From contig NC_073311.1 of assembly GCF_027595985.1 (NCBI RefSeq), forward strand, positions 27,245,892 through 27,309,891: a DNA stretch of 64,000 nt. The letters run 5' to 3'. Source of the DNA: Sorex araneus. Lineage: Eukaryota > Chordata > Mammalia > Eulipotyphla > Soricidae. Under the pieces are notes generated by a model, which made no database searches, was not told the DNA's origin, and saw nothing but the letters and a program-made list of their open reading frames with translations. Of the stretch, positions 38,501-50,100 are shown in pieces (the stretch's first letter is position 1; each line of letters starts with the position of its first letter). A program made the position numbers and the translations under genes.

Positions 38501-38780
38501 TCTTTCATTTAAAAGACACTGGATGTCTTTTAGTGAATTTGGGGCTCTTAAGACGCATATTTATAAACAAGCTGACAGAGCTCTACGACATAACTAAGTT
38601 TATAGCTGGGAGTTGTTTGTATATTTCCTCAAGTCAGCAAGGCGTTGTTCTTGCTGCTGTGAATTTTTGAAAAACCAATTCCAAGACCATGTCTCTCATC
38701 CTCCCCAGTGTTGGTGAGAGAAAGTTCATTTGACAGAGTAGCCAAAGATAAGGGACTGGGGTGATGGGAGAGCATCCCCA
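35501..38780. other. Intergenic, AT-rich, no recognised repeat
   Basis: No gene and no recognised mobile element. There is a short CA/TA-rich stretch at 37486-37515, a CRE-like tgattacgtcattg near 35838-35851 and a tandem actaatcaagg pair just after it. Open frames here are short and unsupported. Confidence 0.5.
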
Positions 38781-40103
38781 ACCACTAACTGGCCCCAGCC
38801 TCCAAAGCCACGCTCCGGGGGGGCCCCGGGAATGCAGTCCCCGAGGGTGTTTCTTTGACCGCGCCCCCTCGAGGGTTAACCATTCCTGGTTGGGGCCGTG
38901 GCCTGAGCTCCGAGATAGTAATTTTAGGACGTCTAAAGGAGGGACATCCCAAAAGAGACTCCCAGAACCGGAGTGCTGGTTTAGTGACACGCGGAGCTTA
39001 GCGCCTCCTCTCCGGGGTAGCGAGGTCCTAGAGTCACCCTTTGTGCCCTCGGGTTAAGGGCCTGGACCCCTTCTCCGGGCCTCCTCACCGCGCCACGCCG
39101 ATGTGCGCCCCGCTGCAGATTGGCTGCAGATTGCTCCTGCCAGACTAAGGCCAATTCTGACCTACAAAAAAATCAACGCAGCCGAGTGTACACCCGTGCA
39201 TCCGCTAAGCCCAAAGGGGTGGAAGAGAGGGAGTTGGGGGCGCTGGACACCCCCGCACTCACCATGCATCAGAGTACTACCCACCCGAGCTTGACAAGGC
39301 CTGGTCATCCCGCAGAGTCGGGTGGGGAGGTTGGGGAGGGTCGGGGGAAGTGACTGTCGCGCCCCAGGGCTGCGGCGGCGGGGTTGCACACGCCCGGGCG
39401 AGGCACGCAATCCGCACCCTCGAGTCCAAGAAGCCTCCCTGGGGACGAGGCGCATTTCGCAGCCGTTTGTGGGTGCTGCTCTCCCCCATCGGACAGGCCC
39501 GTTTGCAAGAACCGCCTTTCCTTGGCCCAGGCGCCTCCGCAGGTCTTTCCCTTAGACGCCGCGGACGTCCGGGCGCTTTAGACAGACAGGCCCCAGGCCT
39601 ACGCGGGATTCTCAGCCTGCAGCGCTCTCTCGCCCGCATGCAGGCTAGGCCAGCACCCCACCCGCACGCGGGGACTCAGACTCGGGGGGCCCTGGCCGCC
39701 AAGGCGGGGACAGCCCTGGTTCCCCGCACACGCTGGGCAAGGACGCCTGGCTCCCGCGATTTGGACAAGGGCACCGGGTGGCATTTGATCGAACTCCCCA
39801 CCCCGACGGCCTACTGGCGCCTCTTCTTCCTCGTCCGCACTCCCCGTGCCCCCCGCACCTCCTGTAACTCGCTTCCCTCTGATGAGAAGCAGAGCCCGGG
39901 GAAGATACGTCTGGGGCTCGGTTATGTGTCCTTGCAGAATCTGAACCGAGTGCTTCAGTCCCCGACCTAGGGGCAGGGTTGGGGAGGCGCCGGGGGCCGG
40001 GGATTGATCCTGTGATCAGGATTTTCTATGCCTCTTGCCCGGCTTCTCTTGGCCACCCACTGCCAATGCGTCCAGTAACCGCCAGAATCCAGCAAAAAGG
40101 GGT

Positions 40104-40129
40104 AAAAAAAAAAAAAAAAAAAAAAAAAA
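40104..40129 (+). repeat. Uninterrupted A26 homopolymer in the ALX1 promoter island
   Basis: Twenty-six consecutive As inside GC-rich DNA, about 0.6 kb upstream of the presumed start site. No SINE or pseudogene precedes it that I can recognise. Confidence 0.9.
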
Positions 40130-40694
40130 GGCCACGGGGTCCCAGGCGCCGCGCTCCCGCGGGGGAGAAACATCAGCGCCCCCTGGACCCCGGCGGTCCC
40201 ACTTCATAGCTGCCCATGTGCCCCGCTTCGTGGGCTTTGGGATCCCGGAGGAGCTGCGGCAGAAACGATTTACGGAGGGAATGCATGCCCCGAGCCATCC
40301 TCCGGCCTTTCAAGTTCTCTGGACGCCTCTAAATCTTTCTGGGAGTGGAGGGGCCGGCGTGGGGGGCGGGGTGGGGGGCCGGGCCGGCGGGCCGCGGGGA
40401 GTGCAGGGTTAACGGCGGTGCGATCTCACCGAGCTCTTCGGGAACGCCAAGTCCACTGTGGCGGCGACAGGGTTTCGGGGTGTCGGGGCCTCGTCCCTGC
40501 TGGCATTGGTCTGCAACGGAGCTGTCTGTCTAACCTCGGCCCGGACGCGCCCGTCGCCGGGGACGTAGGGGAAGAGAGGGGGTGGGGAGGGGTGGGGGGC
40601 GGAGGGGGGCCCCGGGGTGGAGTTAGTCGCCGGGCTGATTTTCATATTCATTAGAACTGGGAGGTTGCCCGAGGAGCCCAGCTGAGTTTCAAGA

Positions 40695-40701
40695 TATAAA
40701 A
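40695..40701 (+). promoter_or_regulatory. ALX1: TATA box of ALX1
   Basis: TATAAAA in a GC-rich context (gatataaaagcgacg), 186-192 bases before the ATG. A start site would be expected around 40725-40731, giving a 5' UTR of roughly 160 bases with no upstream ATG. Confidence 0.75.
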
Positions 40702-40724
40702 GCGACGCGGGCCGGGGCCGCTCC

Positions 40725-40886
40725 GTGCAGCCGGGACGGATTAAAGGGCCGCAGCGGGGCCGCTCCCGGCGCCGCAGCGCTCGCGTCCCCCCCTCCCCGG
40801 CTCCCGCCCCTCCGAGCCCTCCCCCAGCCTCTCGCCGAGCCCCGGCGCCCCCCGAGCTCCGCCGCCGCCGCCGCGGCTGTAGGATT
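40725..40886 (+). other. ALX1: ALX1 5' untranslated region (inferred)
   Basis: GC-rich leader between the presumed start site and the ATG. It contains no ATG and has a GCC repeat near its end. The start codon context aggattATGg has A at -3 and G at +4, a strong context. The frame stays open upstream of the ATG but without another ATG, so 40887 is the start. Confidence 0.65.
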
Positions 40887-41112
40887 ATGGAGTTTCTGAG
40901 CGAGAAGTTTGCCCTCAAGAGCCCGCCGAGCAAAAGCAGCGACTTCTACATGGGCGCGGGAGGCGCGTTGGAGCACGTTATGGAGACGCTGGACAATGAG
41001 TCCTTTTACGGCAAGGCGGCGGCGGGCAAATGCGTGCAGGCCTTCGGGCCGCTGCCCCGCGCCGAGCATCACGTGCGCCTGGAGCGGACGTCGCCCTGTC
41101 AGGACGGCAGCG
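40887..41112 (+). CDS. ALX1: ALX1 coding exon 1
   Basis: 226 coding bases for residues 1-75 plus the first base of codon 76. It begins [20 protein letters not shown] and ends [11 protein letters not shown], with donor gtgagt at 41113. Compared with human ALX1 as I remember it, this exon carries most of the substitutions (N17S, P27A, S42G, S45A, S74G), while the DNA-binding exons are almost unchanged. No folded domain is expected here; the region is thought to modulate activity. Confidence 0.97.
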
Positions 41113-44100
41113 GTGAGTCTCGGGGCCCCGCGCGGGCGGGACGTGGGGCGACGGGCCCCGGGGACAGGCGGCCGGACGCCGGCCCGCGACGGCTGCGCTC
41201 GACGGGAGCGGAGATTTGGGGGCGGGGGTGGGGGAAGGAGGTGGGAGGAAAGAAGGGGGTGCAAAAAGGAAAGGATCCGACTCCCCGATGCCTCCCACTG
41301 ATGGGACCGGCTCCCCGCCCCCCCCCCCCCCCAGCCTCTACCCCCAGTTCCCCGCTCTCGGGGACTCGCGCGTCGACGCGAAGGCGACGGAGTGGAGCCG
41401 CGCCGCGCGCTCCTCCGGGAGCCCCCGCGCCCGCCGGAGCCTGCAAACTCGGTCCCTCGCGCTTCGGGAGAGTGTCACCGCCGTCACCAAGAACTCTGAA
41501 GCGGAACACCTTTCACACTCCTTTAAAAAGATTTTGATTTTTGCCAGAGGTCCGAAACGCAGGGCTGCTAGATTTGCTCCCGAGGGTTTGCGATTTCTGC
41601 GCACTTGGATTTGCAGTACGACTTTTTCTTTAGTTCTTCTTCTTCCTTTTCTGTTTCTCTTTTCTTTTCTTTCTTTCTTTTCTTTTTTTTTTTTCTTAAC
41701 GGGGTTAAGCGCCAGGTCTTTATATAGTTTCTCGGGCGGAGAATCCCAAGTGTAATTACTCATCCCGAATTCTGTCTTGTCAGTCTTTCTGATTCCACGT
41801 TAAAAGTCATCCAAGAAGCCTTTTTGGAATGCTCCTGGGTGAAGTCTTCAACTTTGAATGGCTGAGTATCTCAAAGTCAAAATGTTATCAAAACAAACCA
41901 TCTATCTTTTCTATCTTGTAACCCTATACAAACCTATTTTTTTTTCAGATAGCGACAGCTAAAGCAAGTTTACAATTCCAAGAGGACTTTTCTTATCATT
42001 GTATACATTGCACAGTAAAACTGTAAGGAGCGGGTTGCATTAAAATAACAAACGAATTAAGTGTGAAATATTTACAACAAGCCTCCCGCCCCCTATTTTA
42101 ATAGAGGTTCAAAATCTGGCAAGGCGCTGGCTCATAGAAACTTGTTTCGTAAATACGTTCTATGTAGGGTACTTAACACACCGAACTCATATATTTTATT
42201 TGATTCAACGTGGAAAGTTACTTTATCTGTAAGGTCAAACTAGAAATTAAAGCACCAGTAATAGAGAAAATCAGTTAATTTTTCTCCTTTATATAGCCAA
42301 AGTGGGTGAAACATTTTTGTATTTACAATTTTGGGGGGTAGAGTAGTAGGGTATTTCTGCCTGTATTATTTCATTTGGTGGTTATTAAGTGCACATAAAA
42401 AGTGACCGGGATTTTTTAACATGGACCTGCAGTATTTTGCGTTGACTGCCAGGCAACGCTCAATCATATTTTTAATTGTCGGGAATCCAAAATAAAAAAG
42501 ATAAACATGATTTCTGATCACTTTATCGGCTTTTAAACAACATGGCACTGTTAGAACGAATTTTAGTAGGAAAACGTTGAGTAAGATGCATGTGGGTAAC
42601 AGTGCGCGAACTTTAGGAAGTTCCTGTCTTTCTCCTGAGATGCCCTTAGCATCAGAACAATCCCCCACCCCCTTCCTAATTACCGAAGTTCCCGATTTAA
42701 CTCTACCCCCAGAGACAAAACCTTATTGTTAATCTGGCATGGCTCTTTTTTATGTTTAGGTTTACATCAACTCTTTGGCGTAAAAACTGTTAGACATTTA
42801 CGGAACTTGTGGGCATTCATAGTCACTCACCCATTTGTATAATGATTAGAGACATTATGAAAATAAATAATGAGAATCATTTAAAAATTCCCAAATGTGT
42901 GAGTTCATTGAGAATTGCTCTTTTGTCTGGGTTGACTTTACGTTTTAAGAACAAATGTCTTCCACTTCGCTTTATGTGTCCTTTGCGTGTGTTTTGCCAT
43001 AGGAATAGTTGTTTTTTTTTTATCATAGTGCATGCATGCAATCAACTCTGGAGGAAATCAGTGACATTAAAACATTCCTAAACAGAATGCCAGATGACAT
43101 CCTCTACAATCTTTTAATGGCTGTTTTAATTTTTATACTTTACTAGAGTAGATAGAAATGAAGCTTTTTGCTCTAAATCGTATATAATGAGATAAGGACA
43201 AATCTGACGTTTCGGAGTAACCCGAGTTTTCAAGGAAAAGGATTATACTTAATTTTTTTATAGGAAGTGTTTCTAAAAACTAATTTGAAAATCACTATTA
43301 ATTTAATAGATCACTGAAAAATTAAGTGTTGACATGGATATATGATTGAACTATTAGAAGTAATAATACCTTAAATTTGTAGTCGATAGGTTTTTTGTGG
43401 AGGAGGAAGTTAACTTTGCATAAGAGTTTGGATTTTGGTTTACAGATATTATTTAAAATTGAAATATATCTCCTGGCCATAAAAGTGTTGATTTCATCTG
43501 TTGTGAATGTTATATTTAAGTTTGGTTTATTTTTCAATAATTATGTTCACTTAGTGTTTATTTTAAAATCTAGAGATGTTTTAGCATGACTGCCTTATTT
43601 TGATTCTAAATTATGTGTATAAAAATACATTAGCCCCATAACGTAGAGCCGTGAATTTTGGCAAATTATAAGTTTCTCACATATATTTTCAAGGGTTGTA
43701 TGCATACTCAAAATACATTAATTGTCCATGATGCAATGATGATCAAATTAAGACTACCACAATGGTTCATTAATAGATTGCATTCCTCACACTTTAAATT
43801 ATTTCAGCCCAATTCCTTTATCAAGATGTTTCACAGTACTGAGAATTGTTGTTTTCCTTCTCTGGATGCAGTGAACTATGGGATCACTAAAGTAGAAGGA
43901 CAGCCTCTTCACACGGAACTGAACAGAGCTATGGACAACTGCAACAGTCTCCGAATGTCTCCAGTGAAAGGAATGCCAGAGAAGGGAGAACTGGATGAAC
44001 TTGGGGATAAATGTGACAGCAATGTTTCCAGCAGCAAGAAGCGGAGACACAGAACCACTTTCACCAGCCTGCAGCTGGAGGAGCTGGAGAAGGTCTTTCA

Positions 44101-47100
44101 GAAAACCCATTACCCAGATGTATATGTCAGAGAACAGCTTGCTCTGAGGACAGAGCTCACTGAGGCCAGGGTCCAGGTAGGAATCCAATGTGTCTGGGTG
44201 TATGTGGGAAGAGTCTGGGCAGGGGTAACATTAAAAAATGTTAGAATTGCCACAAAGGAAGAAATTGATTCTTCAGTTAAAGACACAGAACAAATAATTA
44301 ATAGACACTTCTAGGTCTATAAAACTTCTTTTTACTTGCAAAGGGCTAAACAACTCACAAAACCATAAAAGAACAAGTTATTACAGAGGCATAGCAAATA
44401 ATTACTTTAAAAGTACAGATTGTCATAATACCTGATTTAAAAAGTGATTTTAAAGGACTAAACAGAATCGTCACTAGCTGTTCTAGTATTCTGTGCATTT
44501 TATTGTAAATTTTATTTTTTTATCAGATATTGAGGTTCTTTTTAGATCATATAGTATGAACTGGTAAATTATCTATATAATGACCCAAATATGAATAATT
44601 TTACTAATGTTGGATTTATAATAAAATAATGAAACAATGAAATAACCTCAAAAATTTTCATATATCATATATAACATAATCTATTTTTATATGCAATTAA
44701 AAATTACACAGCTCTTTTATAATGACCTAATTTTAATAGTTACCAAAAGTACCATTTCATTTTTTTCTAGGTAACATATATGTTTATTGAGAGGCTTTAG
44801 GAATCATTATCTTAAAGTAATGTATATGTATGTATATATACTCATTATATAATTATCAATTTGGGTGATTCAGTAAGAACATTTTTATCTTTTGAAAAAG
44901 AAAAATTTACTGGATAAAATCATATATTTTATTTTGAATTGATTTGGATATTTAAAAAATACATTTTATGTTTATGCCCAGCTGTCAGTAACTCAGGAGG
45001 ATAACTTTTTTCTTTGTGTTTTTAGTATTCCAAATAAGAAAATATTGAAATTTGAAAATCTCATGAACTTCTTAAACAGGGACATTAATGAAAAATTTTA
45101 TTTTCAGTTCAGTGATTGCATTTCTTCTGAAGATTCAGCCACTGTAAGATCCTTACATCATTAAAGACAGCATTTGATAAATAACAAGAAAAATCTGCTG
45201 AGTTTTTCTTTGATTTATGAAGGCAAATAGTTACTTTATCTAAGGTGCAGAAAGAAATTGTAGAGAGAGTTGCACCTAAGAAAGAATTTAAGAATTATTA
45301 AGTGTTAATGTGAGTCCCACTAATAAATGTTTTTGATTCTGTGTTCATATAGTCAACTGTGTGAACGTAATCTTTGTACAATGCATATTTCCCCCTAATC
45401 TTTTATCAGGTGCTAATTAATTTTTGTCTAGGAACATGCACAGAGAAATAAACTGAACCAAATTGACTCAGTTTCTCTTTCCTGTTTCTCACATTAGAGT
45501 GGTAATTGGCACACATTTTAAAGAGATTTTAAAGGTCTTTGAAAAACCTAAACAAAACAGTTCCTTGCTGAATTTTCTCAGTATTTTTAATTTGTGCCTG
45601 TCTTTGGAGACAAGTAAATCCATCTTTTATTTTTTTGTTGACTTTGCCTTAAGCCTGAACTTAATGGATAATACAGTTATTAGCTGGGTTCTCAGAAGCT
45701 GCTGATAAGGTAGCTCTCTTGCTTTGTAATGACTGCACATTCTTCAGAGTGCCATATTAAATTTGCGATAATATATAGTGTTCTTCTCTGTTTCAGTTGC
45801 CAAAAGCTCTTCAAAGTGCCATCTTTAATTTGAAATATGTACCTAAATTATTAAACTGAGTTCTAGAATGTTGTCCTAAAGGTGAAGGACAGATAGAAGA
45901 TGTTAGAATTGAACACGCAGGAAAAAAATCTTTGATTTCCAGCTTGTTGCCTAAATTTGTATTTTGAATATGGTTCTATTAGACTAAAGAGCTTCTCAAA
46001 AGTTGTACCTGCAATCTTTACTAAAAACATCTTATAATACATACTGAGTCTAAGTTTCTATATTGCCCCTTAATATGTAAAGATAGGAAGATGAAGATTC
46101 TGGCAAGCTGACAAGTGTGAATTATTGAATAATTAATTCTGTGAACAATTATGGTGATTCTGATTCTGCACTAACAGGGTTTCTTGATACTTGGTTGTAT
46201 ATGCTCTATTTTTTTCATATATTATAGTCTGTGTTTTTAATCAGAAAAAAAGTTGTGAAGATTTTGGAATATTTTTTTCGGCACCTTTGTATATTTTAAA
46301 ACCATATGCTACTTCATTTCATTCTGTTTTTCCTAGTTTCTGTTTCTCAAAGTGTATTTTTAATGTTTTCTGTTTTTAAATAATAGTAATATGTCTACTG
46401 CTGTCATATGTCTTTGATGTCATCTTTATGTTAAACATTTTCTAAGGTTTCTGAGTATGGGTACAACTCACAAGAGCCTTCTCTTTGGCATATTTTAAAG
46501 ATAATTATTTTTGAATGGTCCAGATACTAATGTGGTTATAGATCGACTTAGTTAATGTTATATACATATCCCAAATTGAATTTATGAATGTCTTCCAGAC
46601 TAGCAGCATTCCTGTGGAAGAGGATTATCTATGATCATTTGAAGATATAAGGACTCTTCAAGATCATATAATCTAATTCTTGCATTTTCCATAAATGAGA
46701 CAGTACAGAGGCTCAAACATAATCAATACATATGCTCAAAGTATCTTCACTTTGAGCCTAATGGACATACCGCTCTAAGAGTATAACAGAAAATAAAATT
46801 TGTATGCCTTTTCTGACATAAAAAATTGCCATATTAGTAGTTTTTTCAATTGACTTTTCTGATTTAGATTTTTGAATATATTTGCATTGTTAGATATTCC
46901 TTAGTTAAAAATTTTACTCTTTTGAAAATATTAGGTTTGGTTTCAAAATCGAAGGGCCAAGTGGAGGAAAAGAGAACGTTACGGCCAAATACAACAAGCT
47001 AAAAGCCATTTTGCTGCCACCTATGACATATCAGTTTTGCCAAGGACTGACAGCTACCCACAGGTATGGCAAAAAGGTCTATGTAGTAAAAGGATTAGTA

Positions 47101-50100
47101 TGGGCATTGATGTATTTAATATAATGGAATAAAAAATTAATATAATGGAATAAAAACTTTTCTACATTAATTAGAATGATCAGTTTAGTAAAACATTCAT
47201 TTGTTATGTCTTTCAGAGCCAGTCACCTAAAACTAGTTCAGGTGTTTTTGTCATTAAATGCTGTAACAGTTGAAATAGCATCATTCATAGTATAAATACT
47301 TTAATTGCTATACATTTTAATAAGTTAGTCTTACTTCTCTCTTAAAATTAAAAAAGAATAATTACAACATTGCCTGTTACGCTTTTTCTGTGGTTATTTC
47401 ATGATCCATACCATAATTTACTGTCAAATGAGGCCTATGAAACCTTCAAGCCCATTGAATAATAGGTTTTTCTATATTGTCTTTTCCAGTTTCTCTGGTG
47501 TTCCAAGAAGACATTTAGAAATTTATGTCTTAAAACATATGGAATTAGACATAATTTAAAGTAATGATAACCTGTAAAATATTTTTATTTATAGTGGGAA
47601 CTCTTACTTTAAAAGATATTCAGAAATTATATTCTAATTTTTCTTTCAATTTAGAAATATTTTTCTGTTTGTAATATTTTGTAATGTATATAAATGAAAT
47701 ATTTTTCTTTCTAATTGAGTAGTATTTAATTAATTAAATAATGTTGATAATATAATATTTGATACTTGATAGAATTATTTGTATTATAAAGAGCAAGCGA
47801 TCTGTATTTCATTCCTTATTGTTTTATGATATATTCTAATATTTCACTTTGGAAACATGTAGGCTAGTGTACTACTGTAATAGTCCAATCACCAAATCAT
47901 TGTAACTCCAAGCTTAAGAACATTCATTTTCATCAGCTATAAATTCTTAACCTCTATTATTTACTCACTCCTTCAATTTGGTTCTAGGTTTGTATTCTTA
48001 TACCTCTTTTGATCCTTGAAAATTTATCTAGAGAAAGTAATCACCATTTATTAATATGCTACTGTGTCCTTTAGTACTAATTCATGTGCTAATTTTCTAT
48101 TGTGTGCTATTATATATATGAGCAAAGCCCTAGAGGTTTTGAAGTTTGAAACTTAGGAAGACTTGGCTCAGGTGAGTTAAGGAATTGGGTGGTGCCTGCC
48201 CAATGATTACTCACAGGCAGTGCTTAAGAGGGCTGCTATGTCTAAGCTTTTCCAGTAAAGTTTGCTAGAAAACCTAAGTTAGGAATATCCTTTGAAAGAA
48301 ATACCTTCACCTTCCATGGGAAAAGTTTGTTTTTCTAAAATTAAAACTAATCTTGAAATAGTTTCTTTCTTTTTCTCCTGCTTAAGGCATCCATCTACTC
48401 CAGGACACTTACATTATAGAACGAATGAGGTTTTATTCACCACTATTTTTGAGAGTCCTTGGTTGAGTTCTAAATAAAATGTTATAAAGTAGTTTCCATT
48501 CTGTAAACTCCACAAACCAGTTACTGCAATATTTTCCTAGTTACTAACACAGCTATAGCTGTCAATTTACCAGGCACTATTCATAATTGATACTATATGT
48601 TAACTTATTTGATCCTCATGATCGTGCTATAAATTATCCCCATTTTTTCATATTTGGAAACTTGAGGCACATAGTGATGAGGCATTTATTCAGTTTCTTA
48701 AGTGTCATCACTGCTGAAATGACCAGAGTTAATGTGATGACCCCAATGCAGGGTTTTAAACCTCACAATTGAATTTCTCTATTAACTACCTTTGAATAAT
48801 TGAATAAATAATTAATGCCAAAGGATCATTCTATTCAGGCTGCATCAGTGTAGTCTGTATTATAGTTCGAAGATAGTATGCTTATATCTATACGTCATGT
48901 AATTTTCAACTATTTGACTGATAACTTCAGAAATAATATAGTTACCCTTTTAAATATTTTCATGGGCACTTTATAGAATCTTATTGATACGTTTGTCCCA
49001 TATCACTTTATCTTGTTTGCATCTTTTTATGTCAGTATTGTGCCTTTCCTTATAATTCTCACTTCTGTTCTCTCTGTTCTCTAATTATCTCTGTTCCTTG
49101 TTATAGGTTGCCTTGTCTCACACTCCCTTTTATTTTTAAGTATAATGGGAATCTTTTTGAATAGTGCCTGACACCAGTGAATCACCATATAAAAGTTTAA
49201 TATAACAATATATTTGGAATGGTCGTCAACCCAGGATTATGTTTGTATTATTTTATTGTAACTCAAAACATTTGACATTGTCAACAGAATGAAATAACCT
49301 AAAGTAGCTAAGCAGGGAATAAAATTATTTAGTCAGAAAATAAGATAATTATCTGACAGTTTTCTTTCCACTTCAACAAAGGTTTTATTAAAAATTTTTA
49401 TTTCAGAAATCCTTGGAATTCTTCAGTAATTCTCCCAGTGGCTTCGAAATAATTTATATATATATGGGGCATATACACCGGTGTACGGTTTAGTATATAT
49501 ACCCACCTTATATGAATATGAGAGCTTAGAGAACTCTTCGAATATGAGAGCTCAGAGATAATAAATTGAAGTTACCTGACAGTCCAGTTTTCTAAATAAC
49601 AGTAAAAATTAGAAGTCAAATATTTTTCTATATTGATTGATCATTTAATGTTTGTAAAAAAAAATCTAAAATTGTCCTCCACACCTCATTGCAGGTATTA
49701 AGGAAGGTTGGGGCAACATTCTATTTTAACTTGTAGTGGACATTTTTTTGTTTGCTAAAAAAAATATCAACATTATGTTTCAGAGACTTCAACCTAAAGG
49801 AAATTTTTTTTATTTATCATGTGGATTCAAAAATAGAAATTTATTATGAGAGATATGGGGACTGAAATAGAATCCAACAACTCATTGAAATTTGTTACTG
49901 CTACTAATTACTGAAAAAATTATTAATTACAATAAAAGTTGGAAACTAGAAAATGTTGGAGCCAAGACAAAAATAAAGAATTAGCAATTTGGCAGAAAAG
50001 CAAAAGCATACACAGAAATACATGAAAAACAGATGGTTTAGAAAATTATCTCAAGCCGACTTGGTGTACTTAATAACCATACCTAGTATAAAGGTATATA

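Larger units (their letters stand above)
38781..41480 (+). promoter_or_regulatory. ALX1: CpG island spanning the ALX1 promoter, exon 1 and start of intron 1
   Basis: GC- and CpG-dense over about 2.7 kb, with strongest density at 39350-39780 and 40330-41470. It includes the TATA box (40695-40701), the 5' UTR with a GCC run at 40861-40873, coding exon 1, two G-quadruplex-type tracts (40350-40378 and 40578-40609), an uninterrupted A26 tract (40104-40129) and a C15 run in intron 1 (41318-41332). Large islands of this kind are usual at developmental transcription-factor genes. The long open frames on both strands here are composition shadows. Confidence 0.8.

Noticed and set aside
39277-39970. 120- and 206-residue frames in the ALX1 promoter island
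   Set aside because: Same composition effect; low-complexity Arg/Pro/Ala-rich products on both strands.
40409-41264. Long minus-strand open frames opposite ALX1 exon 1 (174 and 191 residues)
   Set aside because: GC-rich composition shadows of the promoter and exon, rich in Arg/Pro/Gly, with no recognisable domain.
40725-41537. 270-residue open frame beginning upstream of the ALX1 ATG
   Set aside because: It starts with GTG and not ATG, and runs into intron 1 past the gtgagt donor. The accepted start is 40887 with a strong context.
43658-44314. 218-residue open frame over ALX1 exon 2
   Set aside because: Only 43872-44176 is exon; the rest is read-through of the flanking introns past a good acceptor and donor.
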